From assembly GCF_020382885.2 (NCBI RefSeq), contig NC_058504.1, forward strand, positions 8,484,519 to 8,548,518: DNA of 64,000 nucleotides, written 5' to 3'. This document shows, in pieces, positions 1 through 16,619 of the stretch; position 1 is the first letter of the stretch, and the number at the start of each line of letters is the position of its first letter. The stretch comes from Scatophagus argus (lineage: Eukaryota > Chordata > Actinopteri > Scatophagidae). The position numbers and the translations under genes are program-made. Under the pieces are notes generated by a model. That model searched no databases. It saw only the letters and a program-made list of their open reading frames with translations, and was not told the DNA's origin.

Positions 1-46
1 TAAAGGGAAGTAGCCTTGAAGTCGGCGCGCAGGGAGCCTGGCAAGT

Positions 47-1027
47 ATGTATGAGAGCAGATCGGCTGATGCTGGATCTGAACCAGCTGTCACCAACACC
101 GGCACCCACGGCAGGAGGACTTCCACACAGAGGACCGTTGTGGAGCGACTCTCGAGTTATGGCATGCAGGTCATGCCCAGTGCTTTCCAGCGTAGGTCGA
201 GGCTGCAGAGGCAGCTCGAAGTCACTGACAGCTCTGAACCGGGAGGACTTCAGCAAGGGGCTCCGGAGAGGGGGTCGCTCACACCCGCTATGCGCAAAAA
301 ATACCTGAAAGAGTTGCTTTTGAGCAACCCATCACATAGCGGCTTTAGCAGCGTACTGTCCACACAGACTTACAGCGTGTCCTCCGAGCAGGACGCAGGC
401 TGGGCTTTGTATCCGATGGAGCACGCGTGGATGCTGTCCGCAGTGGAGGGAAACTATGAAACCATACTGGAGTTCATTTCCGCGGATCCCCATCTGTTAA
501 CCAGGAAGGATTTCATCAGCGGGTACTCGGTCCTACACTGGTTGGCCAAGAGAGGACGGGACGAGACTCTGCTCCAACTTTTGCGGTACGCAGAGAGTGC
601 GGGGATTCCGGTGAATGTGAACGTGCGGGGCAGCGGCGGGCTCACCCCGCTGCATCTCGCCAGCATGCACCGGCAGTACATGGTCATAAAACTGCTGGTC
701 GGGGCTTTCGGTGCCAACATCGATGCGATGGACTACAATGGGAAAAGACCCTGGCAGTATCTGAAGGAAGACGCCCCGCTGGAGATGAAGGAGCTGCTGG
801 GGACTTGGGATGATGAGTACAGATGCGCATGTGCGCACACCGCCAACAAAAACGCCAACAACAACAGCACTGGAGCAATGAATGTGAGCACGTCTGATGA
901 GGTGGATGGAAATGGAGAGACAGATGAAGTGAACTCCTTCCACCGGACTGTGGGGAGTGGAGGCAGGAGGTTTGGGTCTTTCAGGAAGCTGTTACCTTCC
1001 TTTTTATTTCTGGGAAACAAAATCTGA
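47..1027 (+). CDS. sowahd: Sosondowah ankyrin repeat domain family member D (SOWAHD-like), single exon
   Basis: This is an uninterrupted 326-residue reading frame. An in-frame stop at 11-13 lies just upstream of the ATG at 47, so the start is well supported unless an upstream exon is spliced in. Residues 1-120 are Ser/Arg-rich and look disordered. Residues about 124-240 are the SOWAH ankyrin core: PMEHAWMLSAVEGNY, then DFISGYSVLHWLAKRG (about 155-170), then GLTPLHLA (about 198-205) and NGKRPWQYL. Human SOWAHD is intronless and about 315 residues long, which fits. The molecular role of the family is poorly known; ankyrin repeats suggest protein binding. Its position next to rpl39 in opposite orientation matches human Xq24. 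The reading frame ends about 350 bases before a Tc1 remnant. A close SOWAH paralogue (A-C) is less likely because of the short length and the neighbours. Confidence 0.88.
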   Translation: MYESRSADAGSEPAVTNTGTHGRRTSTQRTVVERLSSYGMQVMPSAFQRRSRLQRQLEVTDSSEPGGLQQGAPERGSLTPAMRKKYLKELLLSNPSHSGFSSVLSTQTYSVSSEQDAGWALYPMEHAWMLSAVEGNYETILEFISADPHLLTRKDFISGYSVLHWLAKRGRDETLLQLLRYAESAGIPVNVNVRGSGGLTPLHLASMHRQYMVIKLLVGAFGANIDAMDYNGKRPWQYLKEDAPLEMKELLGTWDDEYRCACAHTANKNANNNSTGAMNVSTSDEVDGNGETDEVNSFHRTVGSGGRRFGSFRKLLPSFLFLGNKI

Positions 1028-2433
1028 GTGGTTATCACACAACCGAAAAACTCATTTATGCTATGTAATTTTATACCTTATAGGCCTACGGTTCTTCCAG
1101 TACATTGAGAATATATTTTATATATTTTTTTCTTTTATTTATTTACTTTTCTTTAATTTTAGGGCAATAACCCACCTTGCTCTTTCAAGACAATTTTTAG
1201 TAAGTTCTTGAAAACAGACTGAAATTCCGACTGCACTTAAGTACTTACATTTCTACTCAAGAACATTGAGGTTTAAGGCTTTAATAACAGCAGAAATAAC
1301 GGAAAAGATTAACAGTGATGGTTAAAGGGACGACACAAAAAAATGTCTACCATCCTTTCTACATAGCTGATACATTACATAGACAAAAGTATACAGACAG
1401 ACCTCTTCATGGGTTTTTCAGGGGTTGGGCTCGGCCCCTTGCCTCTAGTGAAGGGAAATCTTAATGCTTCAGCATACCAAGACATTTCGGACAATGTTAT
1501 TCTTCCAACTTTGTGGCAACAGTTTGGGGAAGGCCTTTTTCTATTCCAGCATGACTGTGTCCCAGTGCACAAAACAAAGTCCATAAAGACATGGCTGGAT
1601 GAGTTTGCTGTGGAAAAACTCGACCGGCCCACACACTCCAAAATCTTGTGTAAAGCCTTTCCAGAAGAGTGGAAGCTGTTATAGCTGCAAAGCTGTCTGT
1701 GTACTTAGAATGCAATGTCACTAAAGGCCCCATTGGTACAATGGTCAGGGGTCCCAATACTTTTGTCAATATGGTATTTTTACCTTTTCAAACCATCATT
1801 TTAAAAAATGAAAACTGAGAATGAGAATCCATAACTTGTAAAGAGTGGACATTACTGTATTATAAACAAGTCTCAAACCAGAAAGTTTGGGATCTATTGC
1901 ACTGCTCAGCATCAACACTGCCTCACAAGAAGATCATCTTAGACAGTTAAATACAGACACTTAAGTAAACTCTTGAACAGCTTTGACTGAACTTACCTTT
2001 AATAAAAACATTTATCAAACATGAGCTTTTCCTCAACATTTCTTGCTGCTGAAACACTCCTGCTTGTGTCAACAACTCAGATGTTAGCAAAACATGACGT
2101 GGCAGGCAGCCCCCCCTTCCCAGTTTTAGCACTTTAATATTTGTCTTGCTACTTTGGGATTAGGCTTATTCATAAGCAGCACTGAAGCTGAATTTCTAGT
2201 CAAACTAGAAAGTAAGCACAATCTTCCATGAAACAGTAATTCAGTGTTGTCAATGTGGTCAAGAGACTGAAACCCCCTTCACAGTGCTCCTCTTTCTGCA
2301 GAGCTGAGTCAGCATCACACATTCCTGTCAGATGTGTGGTTGTCGTCTGAAAAACACTCGGCCTAAATGGATATTACCACTGGGCAGGAAAAAGAAAGCC
2401 GTACGTCGTCATGTCAAGTTTGATCACAGATCT
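1028..2433. other. Intergenic DNA between sowahd and rpl39 (convergent)
   Basis: Both genes point into this stretch, so it should hold the two 3' untranslated regions. It is AT-rich. Apart from the Tc1-like remnant at about 1371-1776 I see no gene, RNA or strong regulatory signal, and no clear poly(A) signal for sowahd. Confidence 0.6.
1371..1776 (+). mobile_element. Tc1/mariner-like DNA transposon, internally deleted, both ends present
   Basis: The frame from 1409 encodes a Tc1-type transposase fragment with the family blocks VKGNLNASAYQDI, LPTLWQQFGEG and LFQHD, the last carrying the second catalytic Asp of the DDE triad. The usual block around the third catalytic residue (SPDLNPIEHLW region) is missing, and the frame instead runs into tail sequence and stops at 1684. 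The right end at about 1746-1776 reads gtcccaatacttttgtcaat, the typical Tc1 terminus. The left end at about 1371-1400 contains agacaaaagtatacagacag, a degenerate inverted match. The copy is therefore about 400 bp long against roughly 1.2-1.6 kb for a full element, and it cannot encode an active enzyme. The divergence between the ends suggests an old insertion. Confidence 0.85.
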
Positions 2434-2439
2434 TTTATT
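2434..2439 (-). terminator. Poly(A) signal of rpl39
   Basis: AATAAA on the minus strand, about 150 bases past the rpl39 stop codon. This spacing is normal for a ribosomal protein gene. Confidence 0.7.
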
Positions 2440-2587
2440 GTCAAACAAAACCAGAGTAACCAGAGTATCTGTACAAAATATCAACTGCTCCGGATAACAC
2501 GGCTCCCTCCACGCAGTCAGGCCCAGCAGATGGAAATCCTGGCAGATGTTGTGAAGGAGGGACGCTGGGATCCATGGACCCTCGTGT

Positions 2588-5321
<2,734 letters not shown>

Positions 5322-5342
5322 TTTGTCCACAGTCCTTTCCCG

Positions 5343-5396
5343 ACTATGGCGGCGGTCGAAGAGAGAGAAGGAAGTGACGTTACACTTTTATCCAAT
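5343..5396 (-). promoter_or_regulatory. rpl39 core promoter (5'TOP tract, YY1 site, CRE-like and CCAAT elements)
   Basis: Read on the minus strand, an inverted-orientation CCAAT element (5392-5396) is followed by a CRE-like taacgtcac (about 5375-5383). Next comes the pyrimidine run cttccttctctctcttc (5358-5374), where a TOP transcript would start, then gaccgccgccatagt (about 5343-5357), a YY1-like site. The start codon lies about 22 bases further on. This arrangement is characteristic of vertebrate ribosomal protein genes; the exact transcription start is inferred. Confidence 0.65.
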
Positions 5397-5544
5397 AAAC
5401 GTCCACTGGCACAGCGACACCACGTGGAGCTTTTTATTTTACATCCATCGCACGATTTTGAGCTTGTGTTTCCACAGCCTTTGGGATCCTTCATTCGTGA
5501 GGAAAATTACATGCAACATAATGTTAAGGACTTAAATACAATTC

Positions 5545-5720
5545 TTAGGTATGTGTACTTTATGTGAGTATTTTTATTTGTTGCTACTTTATAGTTTACG
5601 TCTGCATATTTCACACAGAAATGTTCCTCTGTTTACTCCACCACATTTATCTAACAGCTTTAGTTACTAGTTAATTGCAGATAAAAATTACACAAAAACA
5701 TCTGAAAATCTGCTAAGATA
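5545..5720 (+). repeat. Dispersed teleost repeat (TACTTTTACTT-type), fragment
   Basis: The stretch contains gtactttatgtgagtatttt, actccaccacatttatctaa and cagctttagttactagttaa in the order of a repeat family I recall as very common in teleost genomes. A longer, independent copy lies at 32034-32481. Class is unknown to me. It sits just upstream of the rpl39 promoter. Confidence 0.55.
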
Positions 5721-7088
5721 AAGAGACAACTCAACAATATTCCAGCAGCTATATCATTTCACACACCGAGATATAAAAAGCACCCCAAGAGCTCATTGTT
5801 TACTACAAATCGGTTAGTTTAGATAATTATATTAATTGCAAATTTGTTGGGGAATACGCAGGGCTCAAGTGCAATAACAACTAAAGAAAGGTGTGTATTA
5901 TAAGGCAATTCTGTGGGCATGTCTAGTAGAGGACTTGTGCTCAAATGATACATATTCATAATTAACAAACTCAGCCATAACTTGTCAATCAATAGATCTG
6001 ATCAAACCAGCACAGACATCTAGGAAGAGGTGGACAAGACTTCATTACTAAAGTGTTATGAAAACCCCCTAACTTCAAAAAAAGCTATTAACATCAACAT
6101 TTATTACTGAAACCATCAGGGATTTTTGCTTTGCCAAAGATGAAAAAAAGAGACATTTAAGCAGAAACCTCATTTATTTCCAGTCAGTGTGGCTACTGTG
6201 TGTCAGAATCACCAGCAGTGATGTGTTCTCATGCTGCATTCGCTTTAGTACACCACACATAAACATTTATGGAGAATTTCAGATTAGAAAAGGGGGAAGG
6301 CCACAGGTTGATTAATCTGATTGAAACTCTGCATGCAGACATAACTGTCACACAACAGTCTGGTCAGAAATGGCTATTTCTCCGCAGTCACTGCATGAGT
6401 GTAAAAACATAGCACATGGTCTCACCAGTTAAGTACAGACTATGACCTTGAGCACGTGCTGTGCCTGTAAGGCTACAACTACTATGGACTTACAGACTAT
6501 GAAAAGTTTGAATGCAAGCTCTGCACATACATTTGGACTGTCTGCCTCCCCCAGGCAGCATAATATGCAAATTTCAAGTGCACACTTCAAACTGAAAATG
6601 GAAATGCTACAACAGAAATCTTACTCAAGACAGTGTGGAAACAATATCGATGAGCTTGGCAAAGTTGACGTATTGAGTTACGGGTAAGTCAATTTATACC
6701 TTTACACCATGATATGGATGAACATGTTTAAAGCCAGTGTTTGCAGTGTGAACAACACTTTATATCACAGGAACAAACAATGTTGAAATAAGGTCACTTT
6801 GAGTTCATATGGTCCAAGAAAACTTAAGCTTCCTCTAATGTGCCCTACAGTCAAACTCTTTCCAAAGGTTACTCGTACCTTTCCTAACAAATAAAACTTA
6901 AGAGGGTCACATTCAGGCACTAAGAGGCTCCACAATCATGTCTCTGCCTCTGAGACTGGGAGACCTGGATGCAGCCCTGCTTGAACTGCAATGATCGTCA
7001 CCCTGAGGTGCCACATCACTGATCTGAGCCTCACAGGCCTGTCTCCTCTCTGTTCACCAAACTTAAAATGGTGTAAGTAGAAATATGC
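5721..7088. other. Intergenic DNA between rpl39 promoter and upf3b 3' end
   Basis: No supported gene. Two minus-strand AATAAA motifs at 6100-6105 and 6173-6178 are possible ends for a roughly 0.9-1.0 kb upf3b 3' untranslated region. Small open frames here lack codon bias and homology that I recognise. Confidence 0.5.
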
Positions 7089-9620
7089 TCAATCATCTAC
7101 TTTGTCAGCCACTTTCTCTGTCTCGGTATCCGGCTTCCTGTTGGCAGAGTTGGATTCAGCCCCTCCTCCTCCCACAACTCGATTGCGGCTTCTGGCCCCC
7201 GGCTGGTACAGCTGAATAGCAGGCCGGTCCTGATGCAAAGAAACAACTTCACTTAGAAACACTGAAAAATGCTAGCAAGAAATGACTTGACGATTCAATA
7301 GGCTGGGTTGATTACCTTGTTTCGCAGCCGCTCTTTTTTACCACTCTCTTCCTTCTTGTTGTCTTTGGCAGGCTTCTCAGGCCTCTCAGACTGAGAGGAG
7401 TCTCCAGTGTTTTCATTCTTTTTCTTTTCCAAGGCACGCTCTTTTTCTTTTCTAACCTCTTCCTCCTGATGCTTCCTGCACGAGTTCTCTCCATCATGCC
7501 GTTCTCTTCTCCTCCGTCGATCTTCGTCCTGTCGCTTGATGCGCTCCTTCTCTTTCTGCCGCCGCTCCTTCTCCCGCTCTCGGTCGCGCTCTCGATCTGC
7601 CTCACGCTCCCTGAACTCCTTCCGGCCTTGATCGTCCATTCTATGTGTAAAGCACAAAACCTGTCTAAGTACAACACCAGCAATGCATTTTCAAAAAACA
7701 AAACAAAACAATAAGACTAAAGTTACTAACTTCCTTCCTCGATCCTCCTTATTTTCAATGTTCTGACGCCTCTTATGATCAGCACTCCCCATGGATCTGT
7801 CCTCTTTATTTGGCTTCTCTGGTTTCTTGGCTTTTTCCTTGGGCTTCTCAAAATCAGCATCTTCACTTCGGTCTGGTTTCTTCAGGAGCTATACAGTTGA
7901 AAGTAAAGACATTAAAGAGAAGTTGGTAAATGCACACTTTTGAAAACTGGTTCAGCCTACTGCAGCACGCACCTTAATTTTTGGTTCTTCTTTAACATGG
8001 TCCTTTTCTTTGTCCAGAGGTTTCTCAAGCCTCTTTAACTTCTCTGCCTCTTTGCGCTTCCTTCTCTCCTCCTCCCTCCACTTACGACGCTCCTCATCAC
8101 GCAGACGTTTGCGTTCCAGCTCCCTCCTTCTTCTCTCTTCTTTCTTTTCCTCCCTGATTCTCTAAACAGCATTTAAACGAGATGTGAGACCAGCCTTCAC
8201 CATGCAACTTAGCATCCAAAGCTAGAACACCTCACTGTTGTGCCACAGTACTTATTTACCTGTTTATTCTTCAGGAAGTCCAGCAGAGGGGTTGTTTTTT
8301 TAGCTTGAAGCGAGGAAAAAAAAAATGTTTGAATTTAACTGAACTATATCCATGTGTCTGTTTGAAAATATAGACAATGTTGTTTCAGGTGATTGTAAAT
8401 ACAAGGTAAACTTCACCTACCTACAAGCTCTTTTGATTTTGCCTCAAGCTCTTCCAGCAGAGTCTCAGGTGTTGATGCCAACTTTTCTTCATCTCCATTG
8501 TAATTTTCAAGGAATTTCTTGTATTCAGGATCTGAAAGAAAATATGCAGACATATTGCTGCTTCACTGAAGCTTTACATAGTGCCAAGTATTTTAAAACT
8601 ACACTAGTTACAATACAATACAATACTTACAAGGACAACCACTAGTATTAATGCAGGCTATTTCATTTACGGTGACTATTTTTAGAAGCAAATGGAAACA
8701 CACAGATTACACTGGTAGTTTACTGTGCGGCATAACTTAAACAAGGACATACCTTCAACAATTGTTCCAGATTTTGCATCCTTTTTCTTACTTCTTTTCT
8801 TTGCAGTCTTCTGAAAAGGTGCAAACTCCACAACAGCTGGATATTCCTGTCCTGTTTAAAAACAAATCTCTTTTCATCTCTTTAACTCGGAGAAAAAAAA
8901 AAAGTTGGTCTATTTGGCTGTAAATGTTTCTTCTTCATACCTCTGTTGTCGATGAATACATATCCATCAAATCGATCTCTGAAGAGAACTATATCCTCTT
9001 GATTTTTAAAATTTAAATAAGCCCTTGCGAAGAGGTGAGGGTAAAGGCTGAATGGACAGGATATTCATATTAGGTTAAACGATTAAACGACAGTCACTGG
9101 TAGCATTTTTATATGATAAAATGTCTTTATATCAATTCACCTGGTGTCGTTGGAGAAAAACTCCAGGTAGTCCACCTCTGGGAGAGGTTGCAATTGCTCC
9201 TCCAGCTCCTCCTTGGTCAGACTTGGTGGTAATCGTCTGATCACAATCTAAAAGAAATTTATCGACAACGTTATTGAGAGTTTAAGACCTCATAGCTGGG
9301 AGAGTTTAAAAACAACTGCATAATATTGCTAATTGTTGGGACTAATAATGTGACAGCTTCCCTGGTTTACATCTTAATATACGAATTACAACGTTGGATG
9401 TGCATGTTATATTTAACAAAACACTGCTGGTAAAAACATGCCGTCGTTTCATGAAACTATTACTTGACAACTTATAGCAACCGTAGCTAACGTAGCTAGC
9501 AAGTTTTACCTTTGTCATGGCCTCTTTCTTTTCCTTGGGCTTTTCCGCCTTTTCTGCATCTTCACACTTTATTTCCACCTTTTTCTCCTTCGGACGAGTG
9601 TTTTCTTTATCTTCCTTCAT
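7089..9620 (-). CDS. upf3b: Regulator of nonsense transcripts 3B (UPF3B), 10 exons
   Basis: Exons in order: 9510-9620, 9141-9247, 8941-9047, 8753-8851, 8421-8531, 8260-8303, 7973-8161, 7731-7888, 7316-7640, 7089-7229 (1392 nt, 463 residues; human 470-483). UPF3B links the exon junction complex to UPF2 in nonsense-mediated mRNA decay and shuttles between nucleus and cytoplasm. Residues about 38-130 form the RNP-type UPF3 domain (IVIRRLPPSLTKEEL, LYPHLFARAYLNF, FRDRFDGYVFIDN). EYPAVVEFAPFQK follows, then a long Arg/Lys/Glu-rich charged middle (about 190-410). DRPAIQLYQPGARSRNR at 418-434 is the conserved EJC-binding motif. All introns are GT-AG. The gene is head to head with ndufa1. Paralogue UPF3A is excluded by the intact EJC motif and the synteny. 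Human UPF3B is X-linked and mutated in intellectual disability. Confidence 0.96.
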
Positions 9621-10371
9621 ACTTGAAAAGCTATTTCATCCCGTGGTAAAACTCCAACTCATCCCACAGACTTGTTTACTTTTTTTTCTAGCAAGTTAGC
9701 CGGCTAGTAGCAAACGAACTAGCGCTTACCTTAACTTCCTCTCTGACGGTTGGGCCTGCAGTTGAGCGTTGTCACAGGAGGGGGCGCTGTAGGTGGAAAC
9801 AATCGGGCACCGCGAATTTGAAATTATGATTAGATGTAGTTTAAGTATTATCTTTTTTCAGGTTGGCAATTCGAGTGAAATTCTACTTTCTTTGTCTTTG
9901 TTTGTTTCGTTAAAGAAAATGAAATAATTTAATAAAAAATACTAAAAATAAAAAATAAAACTTCCTTTTTCTGATGCCTTTCAAAAATAAAAGCTTGCAC
10001 CTTTAAGTTAGTATTTTTAAGCAGTTAATTTAGCATGTGTCACTGTGTGTGTCATGTGTATTTTTAACTGAGGGAGCAAATTACAAAATATTTAAAATTA
10101 CAAAAATATTGCAACGGAAATTATTCATCAGAATGTCTACATACGTTTGACGGTATAGTAATTTAGAGGTCTATGAGCACTAGAGCAGTCGCTTTTCCTT
10201 TGAAAAACTCTGGCGGAAGGTATTTTTCTTTTTCCGCTTACGGAACATAGGTCATAGGACGGTAGACATTTTGCTAGCTTGTTAGCAAAATAAACTGTCG
10301 AGGTTAATCTTAGGGCAACTTGGTTGTCATCAAAGTTGCTCTTTGTCGCCTGACAGATAAAGTCTGTTATC
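9621..10371. promoter_or_regulatory. Divergent promoter region of upf3b and ndufa1
   Basis: The two start codons are about 750 bases apart and face away from each other. The left part (9621-9790) is the upf3b leader and promoter. The right part has ETS-like ggaag/ttccg motifs at about 10213-10240 just before ndufa1. The middle (about 9830-10130) is AT-rich without obvious signals. Confidence 0.5.
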
Positions 10372-11174
10372 ATGTGGTATGAAATTTTGCCCGGCTTCGC
10401 CATCATGACCGTGTGTCTGATTATTCCGGGCGTCGCTACCGCACAGATCCACAAGTTCACCAACGGAGGAAAGGTGAGAAAGATGCTTATTGCTAATGTA
10501 GCTCTGACTATGCTAACGAGCATAAGGCAGCTAAATCTTGAAACATGATGCGTGTTAATATGTTTGAACTGTAAACTACTTGATTAAAGCTTCTCGTTTT
10601 CCGTGCAGGAAAAGAGAATCGCTCGGGTTCCGTGGCAGTGGTATCTTGTGGACAGAGACAGGCGAGTGTCAGGAACAGGAAAGAGTTATGAGTCTAAGGT
10701 GAGTGTATAGTACAGTAACAAAATCTCCTGCAAGAAACCATATATGCTTTACTTGTGCACATGTTTTAAGGAAACATAATTTCCTTGTATTTTTAAAATA
10801 CATTTTTTATATTCTCCCGCCATGTTGGGGTCTACCGGCTAACATTGGTATTGTCTGTGCTTTTAATTTACAAATCGTGTTCGTTAACAAAACAGATGTG
10901 GTCGTGTGCATATTTTCAGAAACGACTTACAAGATATGTGAAACATGGCAACACGCATGCGCACACACTGGATGTAAAAACATACTTACATTACATTATG
11001 AAAGGTAATTCAGATGTCTTGTTAATGACATTGACATGTGATAATTCCAACAGGATTTGCACATCACAACATACACAAACTAGTGCCAGGCAAACGTGTA
11101 AAATTAATCAGACTAGGCTGGAGTTACGATTGTCTCTTCTTTCTCCCCAACAGGGACTTGAGAACATTCACTGA
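10372..11174 (+). CDS. ndufa1: NADH dehydrogenase 1 alpha subcomplex subunit 1 (NDUFA1/MWFE), 3 exons
   Basis: Exons 10372-10473, 10609-10698 and 11154-11174 give 70 residues, exactly the human length. The protein starts [20 protein letters not shown], the single N-terminal membrane helix that also serves as mitochondrial targeting information. It continues with the family blocks [19 protein letters not shown] and the C-terminus SKGLENIH. NDUFA1 is a supernumerary subunit of respiratory complex I, needed for assembly of the membrane arm in the inner mitochondrial membrane. Phases at both GT-AG introns are 0. The gene lies between upf3b (divergent) and nkap (convergent), as in mammals, but RNF113A, which in mammals lies between UPF3B and NDUFA1, is absent. 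Confidence 0.97.
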
Positions 11175-11299
11175 TGACAAGGAATATGAGGACCCACATC
11201 AGAAGAAAGTTCGTTGTTGTACATCACAAGATTATATTTAACATTCAGTGTTAGTTTGGGGTTTTTTTTCAGTCTTTAAGGCAGTTGTCCTTGTTCTCA

Positions 11300-11305
11300 A
11301 ATAAA
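11300..11305 (+). terminator. Poly(A) signal of ndufa1
   Basis: AATAAA about 125 bases past the stop codon, followed by T/G-rich sequence (tgttccatgctggatgtctt). Confidence 0.7.
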
Positions 11306-11786
11306 ATGTTCCATGCTGGATGTCTTTGGATGCTTCTTGGCTTATATTCTGAATTTCAAAAGCAGCAGATGAGAGATTGATTTTCTGATTTAAAAAACAA
11401 AAAAAAAGAAACAAACTATACATGAATTTATGTTGTGGAGTCTCCATTTAGATGTTTGTTGCTTTTCCTTACTTGAGGTGAGATCTGTAGTGAGACTTGA
11501 GATTGCCTTGAATAATGATTATTATATATTTGTGATTCATCTTAAATCATCTATCCTCTGCTTTAAAGGCCTCTTCACAGCCAAGTCAAAACCTGAAACA
11601 GTAAATCGGTTAGCTTATTGAGAGAAAGTTAATCAACTATTTTGATCATTTGTTAATTATTTAGGAGAATTCTTATACGAAGCTTTGTAACTTATCACTC
11701 ACACACACGGGAGGTCTCAAAATGATTCTTAAAATAGGAATAGTGAAAAGAAATGTGATCACCACAAGCTGTGTTTATAATGAAAA
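11306..11786. other. Gap between converging ndufa1 and nkap
   Basis: About 480 bases of AT-rich sequence between the two poly(A) signals. I see nothing in it. Confidence 0.55.
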
Positions 11787-11792
11787 TTTATT
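11787..11792 (-). terminator. Poly(A) signal of nkap
   Basis: AATAAA on the minus strand about 255 bases past the nkap stop. Confidence 0.6.
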
Positions 11793-12047
11793 TACCGTTC
11801 TGACCAGAATTACTAGTAAAAATGTACAGGAGAAAATTAGCAACGAACAATTAAAGGAAAGACTGGTTCCTGTGAGTAAACGGCATGGAGACTATGATAC
11901 ATCTGAGCATTTTGCACTCATTTACACACTTCTATTGAAATCCTCTTTGCACACTGTATATTTCCAGAAACCTTAATATCCTCATCAATCTCAAATCACA
12001 AAACAAAACAGTAAAGGGTAAAACAGAAAACTGTAGAAACGACGCAT

Positions 12048-14646
<2,599 letters not shown>

Positions 14647-14725
14647 ACCTACTGACCGCTTTACACTCACACAAAAACTACAAGATACGATAAAGATAAG
14701 AAGTTGGTATTTCGGATATTAAAGA

Positions 14726-14755
14726 TTAACTTGCGTTCGCACTCAGGTTAGCCAT
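14726..14755 (-). promoter_or_regulatory. Possible upstream ORF in the nkap leader
   Basis: An ATG in good context (A at -3, G at +4) opens a nine-codon frame that stops 80 bases before the nkap start codon. It matters only if transcription starts upstream of 14755, which the sequence alone does not prove. Confidence 0.35.
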
Positions 14756-16600
14756 TTTTTTCAGTAATACGCAGTTACAACCACATCAAACCGTCCAAAC
14801 AGGAAGTCCTACCACGTCCGTTCCCAAACACACACCGGTCTTCCTGCCCATGTAACAGTTAGTTCCGCCTGCACTTGTATTAAGAAATGCTTGTTTGTAA
14901 ATAAATAAACAAATAAATAACCAAACGATCAGATGCTGAAAGATTTTTTTTAGTTAAATAGTCAGAATCTATATTTACTGTTAATGGTAATTGCTGACTA
15001 TTTTATTTTATTTTATTTAATACATTTCGGAAAATACCACTTACTTATTCGCATAACGTCACCAATTCCATTCACTGTGTCAGGTGGACTATGCACATAA
15101 TACATGTCTATATAATAATAATATATGTATATAAAATAATATATACCTTTATATAATGTATGTGAAAGTAGACCTAGGGTATTTTTTTTTAACATTTTCC
15201 GATTGTTTTTTTTATTTAAATACATTTTTCACTGTTTACTGTCTAAAAATTTTTTGTAATGTTATTATCAGTGTGGCTGGCTCAGTATTTCAGACTTCAG
15301 TGAATCAATAATTGCCAATGCAAACAGATGCACATGTTCAAGAGCAAAACAAGAAAAGGGAATATGAAATTACTAAGCCCAGGAAAAAAACTAAGTATAT
15401 AGTTGAGGGTTAGGTTTTGATATTGAACTAAGAAAGCCAATACCTTTGAGCTTGTTTGCTATTCAGTATACTAAAGAATGTACTTGCACTTAATGCACTT
15501 GGACCCTCGGCTGGGCTGGGCTGCTTCATTGGCCTTGACCACATTTAGTTTTTGAAGACATCTTTATTCATTTGAGTGGCTAACAATTCTGCAATAAATG
15601 TGAACTATAAAATACGTAGCAGGGCTTAACACCACATCAAACATCTGAGATATGGTGCTGTCTACATAAACTTAAAATTAAAAGACAAATAACAGGCAAA
15701 GCCAAATGTGGGGATTCAAACTATGTTTTTCGCCGCAGACTTCAATAATGCTGAACAACTTGATATGCTTTCTATGGACAAACTGTGACTATAAGCAAAA
15801 AGAGAGGGATGGTAACTGGACACATATTTCAGGATAAATACAACACTTTGATAGGTGGTAAAGTTTCAGTTTCAAATCTGTTTCAGCATTTCTTTCATTA
15901 GTTAATATTGTACAAACTGCAGACAAAAGCACAAAGACTTGGATGGAACAAAATGCTATGAAATCTGTATTCTGTAAAGAGTGAGTACCCAGAATTAGTG
16001 GTGCAAAGAAGCATGTGACACATGTAATAAACATATGTAAGTCTGAAGCTTCTTCTCTACACTGAAAAAAGCATGAAACAATAAAATAAAAATAAAAAAG
16101 GTACTAAATAGGAAAACAACTGGGACTAAATGTATAAATGAATTTACCGAATTATGTGATTACGAAGCGGTATTACACTGCTAAACACGCCGGGCAATAT
16201 GATTTGTACGGTGGAGAGGAGAGGGAAGTCGTGTCCGATCAGCTTCACGCTGAATTCAGACACAGTCGCCTCAAAGGGAATCCAGCAGCAGCTTTGAGAA
16301 GAGAATCCACAATTAACCTGAGTACTGAGTAACCAGGTACTTTAATTTATTACAAGTAGTATCATGTTCGCTGAAATAGCAGCAGTCGCTACACTTTTAT
16401 TTTGAAGGTGACAGGGATGAACCGGTAGTTATCTTGACCGCAAACCCGGTGTGGAAAAGTAAACAATTTGCAAAGGAAATAGCACTATTTCATAATTGTT
16501 TTATGGTTCAACACGAATTGTAAATGTTATATGTATATATCTTATAATGTTATGATGTTTCAGACCAATAGATTTTAATCCCACACGACGGCGACTCCTT
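14756..16600. other. Intergenic DNA between divergent nkap and zbtb33
   Basis: The left edge (about 14760-14870) is the nkap promoter. The segment 15000-15250 is strongly AT-rich with TA runs. A 64-codon open frame with more CpG than its surroundings lies at 16138-16332 but I recognise no product. Mammalian RHOX genes that lie in the corresponding place are not seen. Confidence 0.5.
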
Positions 16601-16619
16601 GTGGCTACTCAATCAATGA

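Noticed and set aside
9621-10371. RNF113A between upf3b and ndufa1
   Set aside because: The gap is only 750 bases and has no RING or zinc-finger coding sequence; the mammalian gene is a retrocopy absent here.
14647-14670. Longer nkap N-terminus starting at 14670
   Set aside because: That codon is GTG; the first ATG in frame is at 14646.
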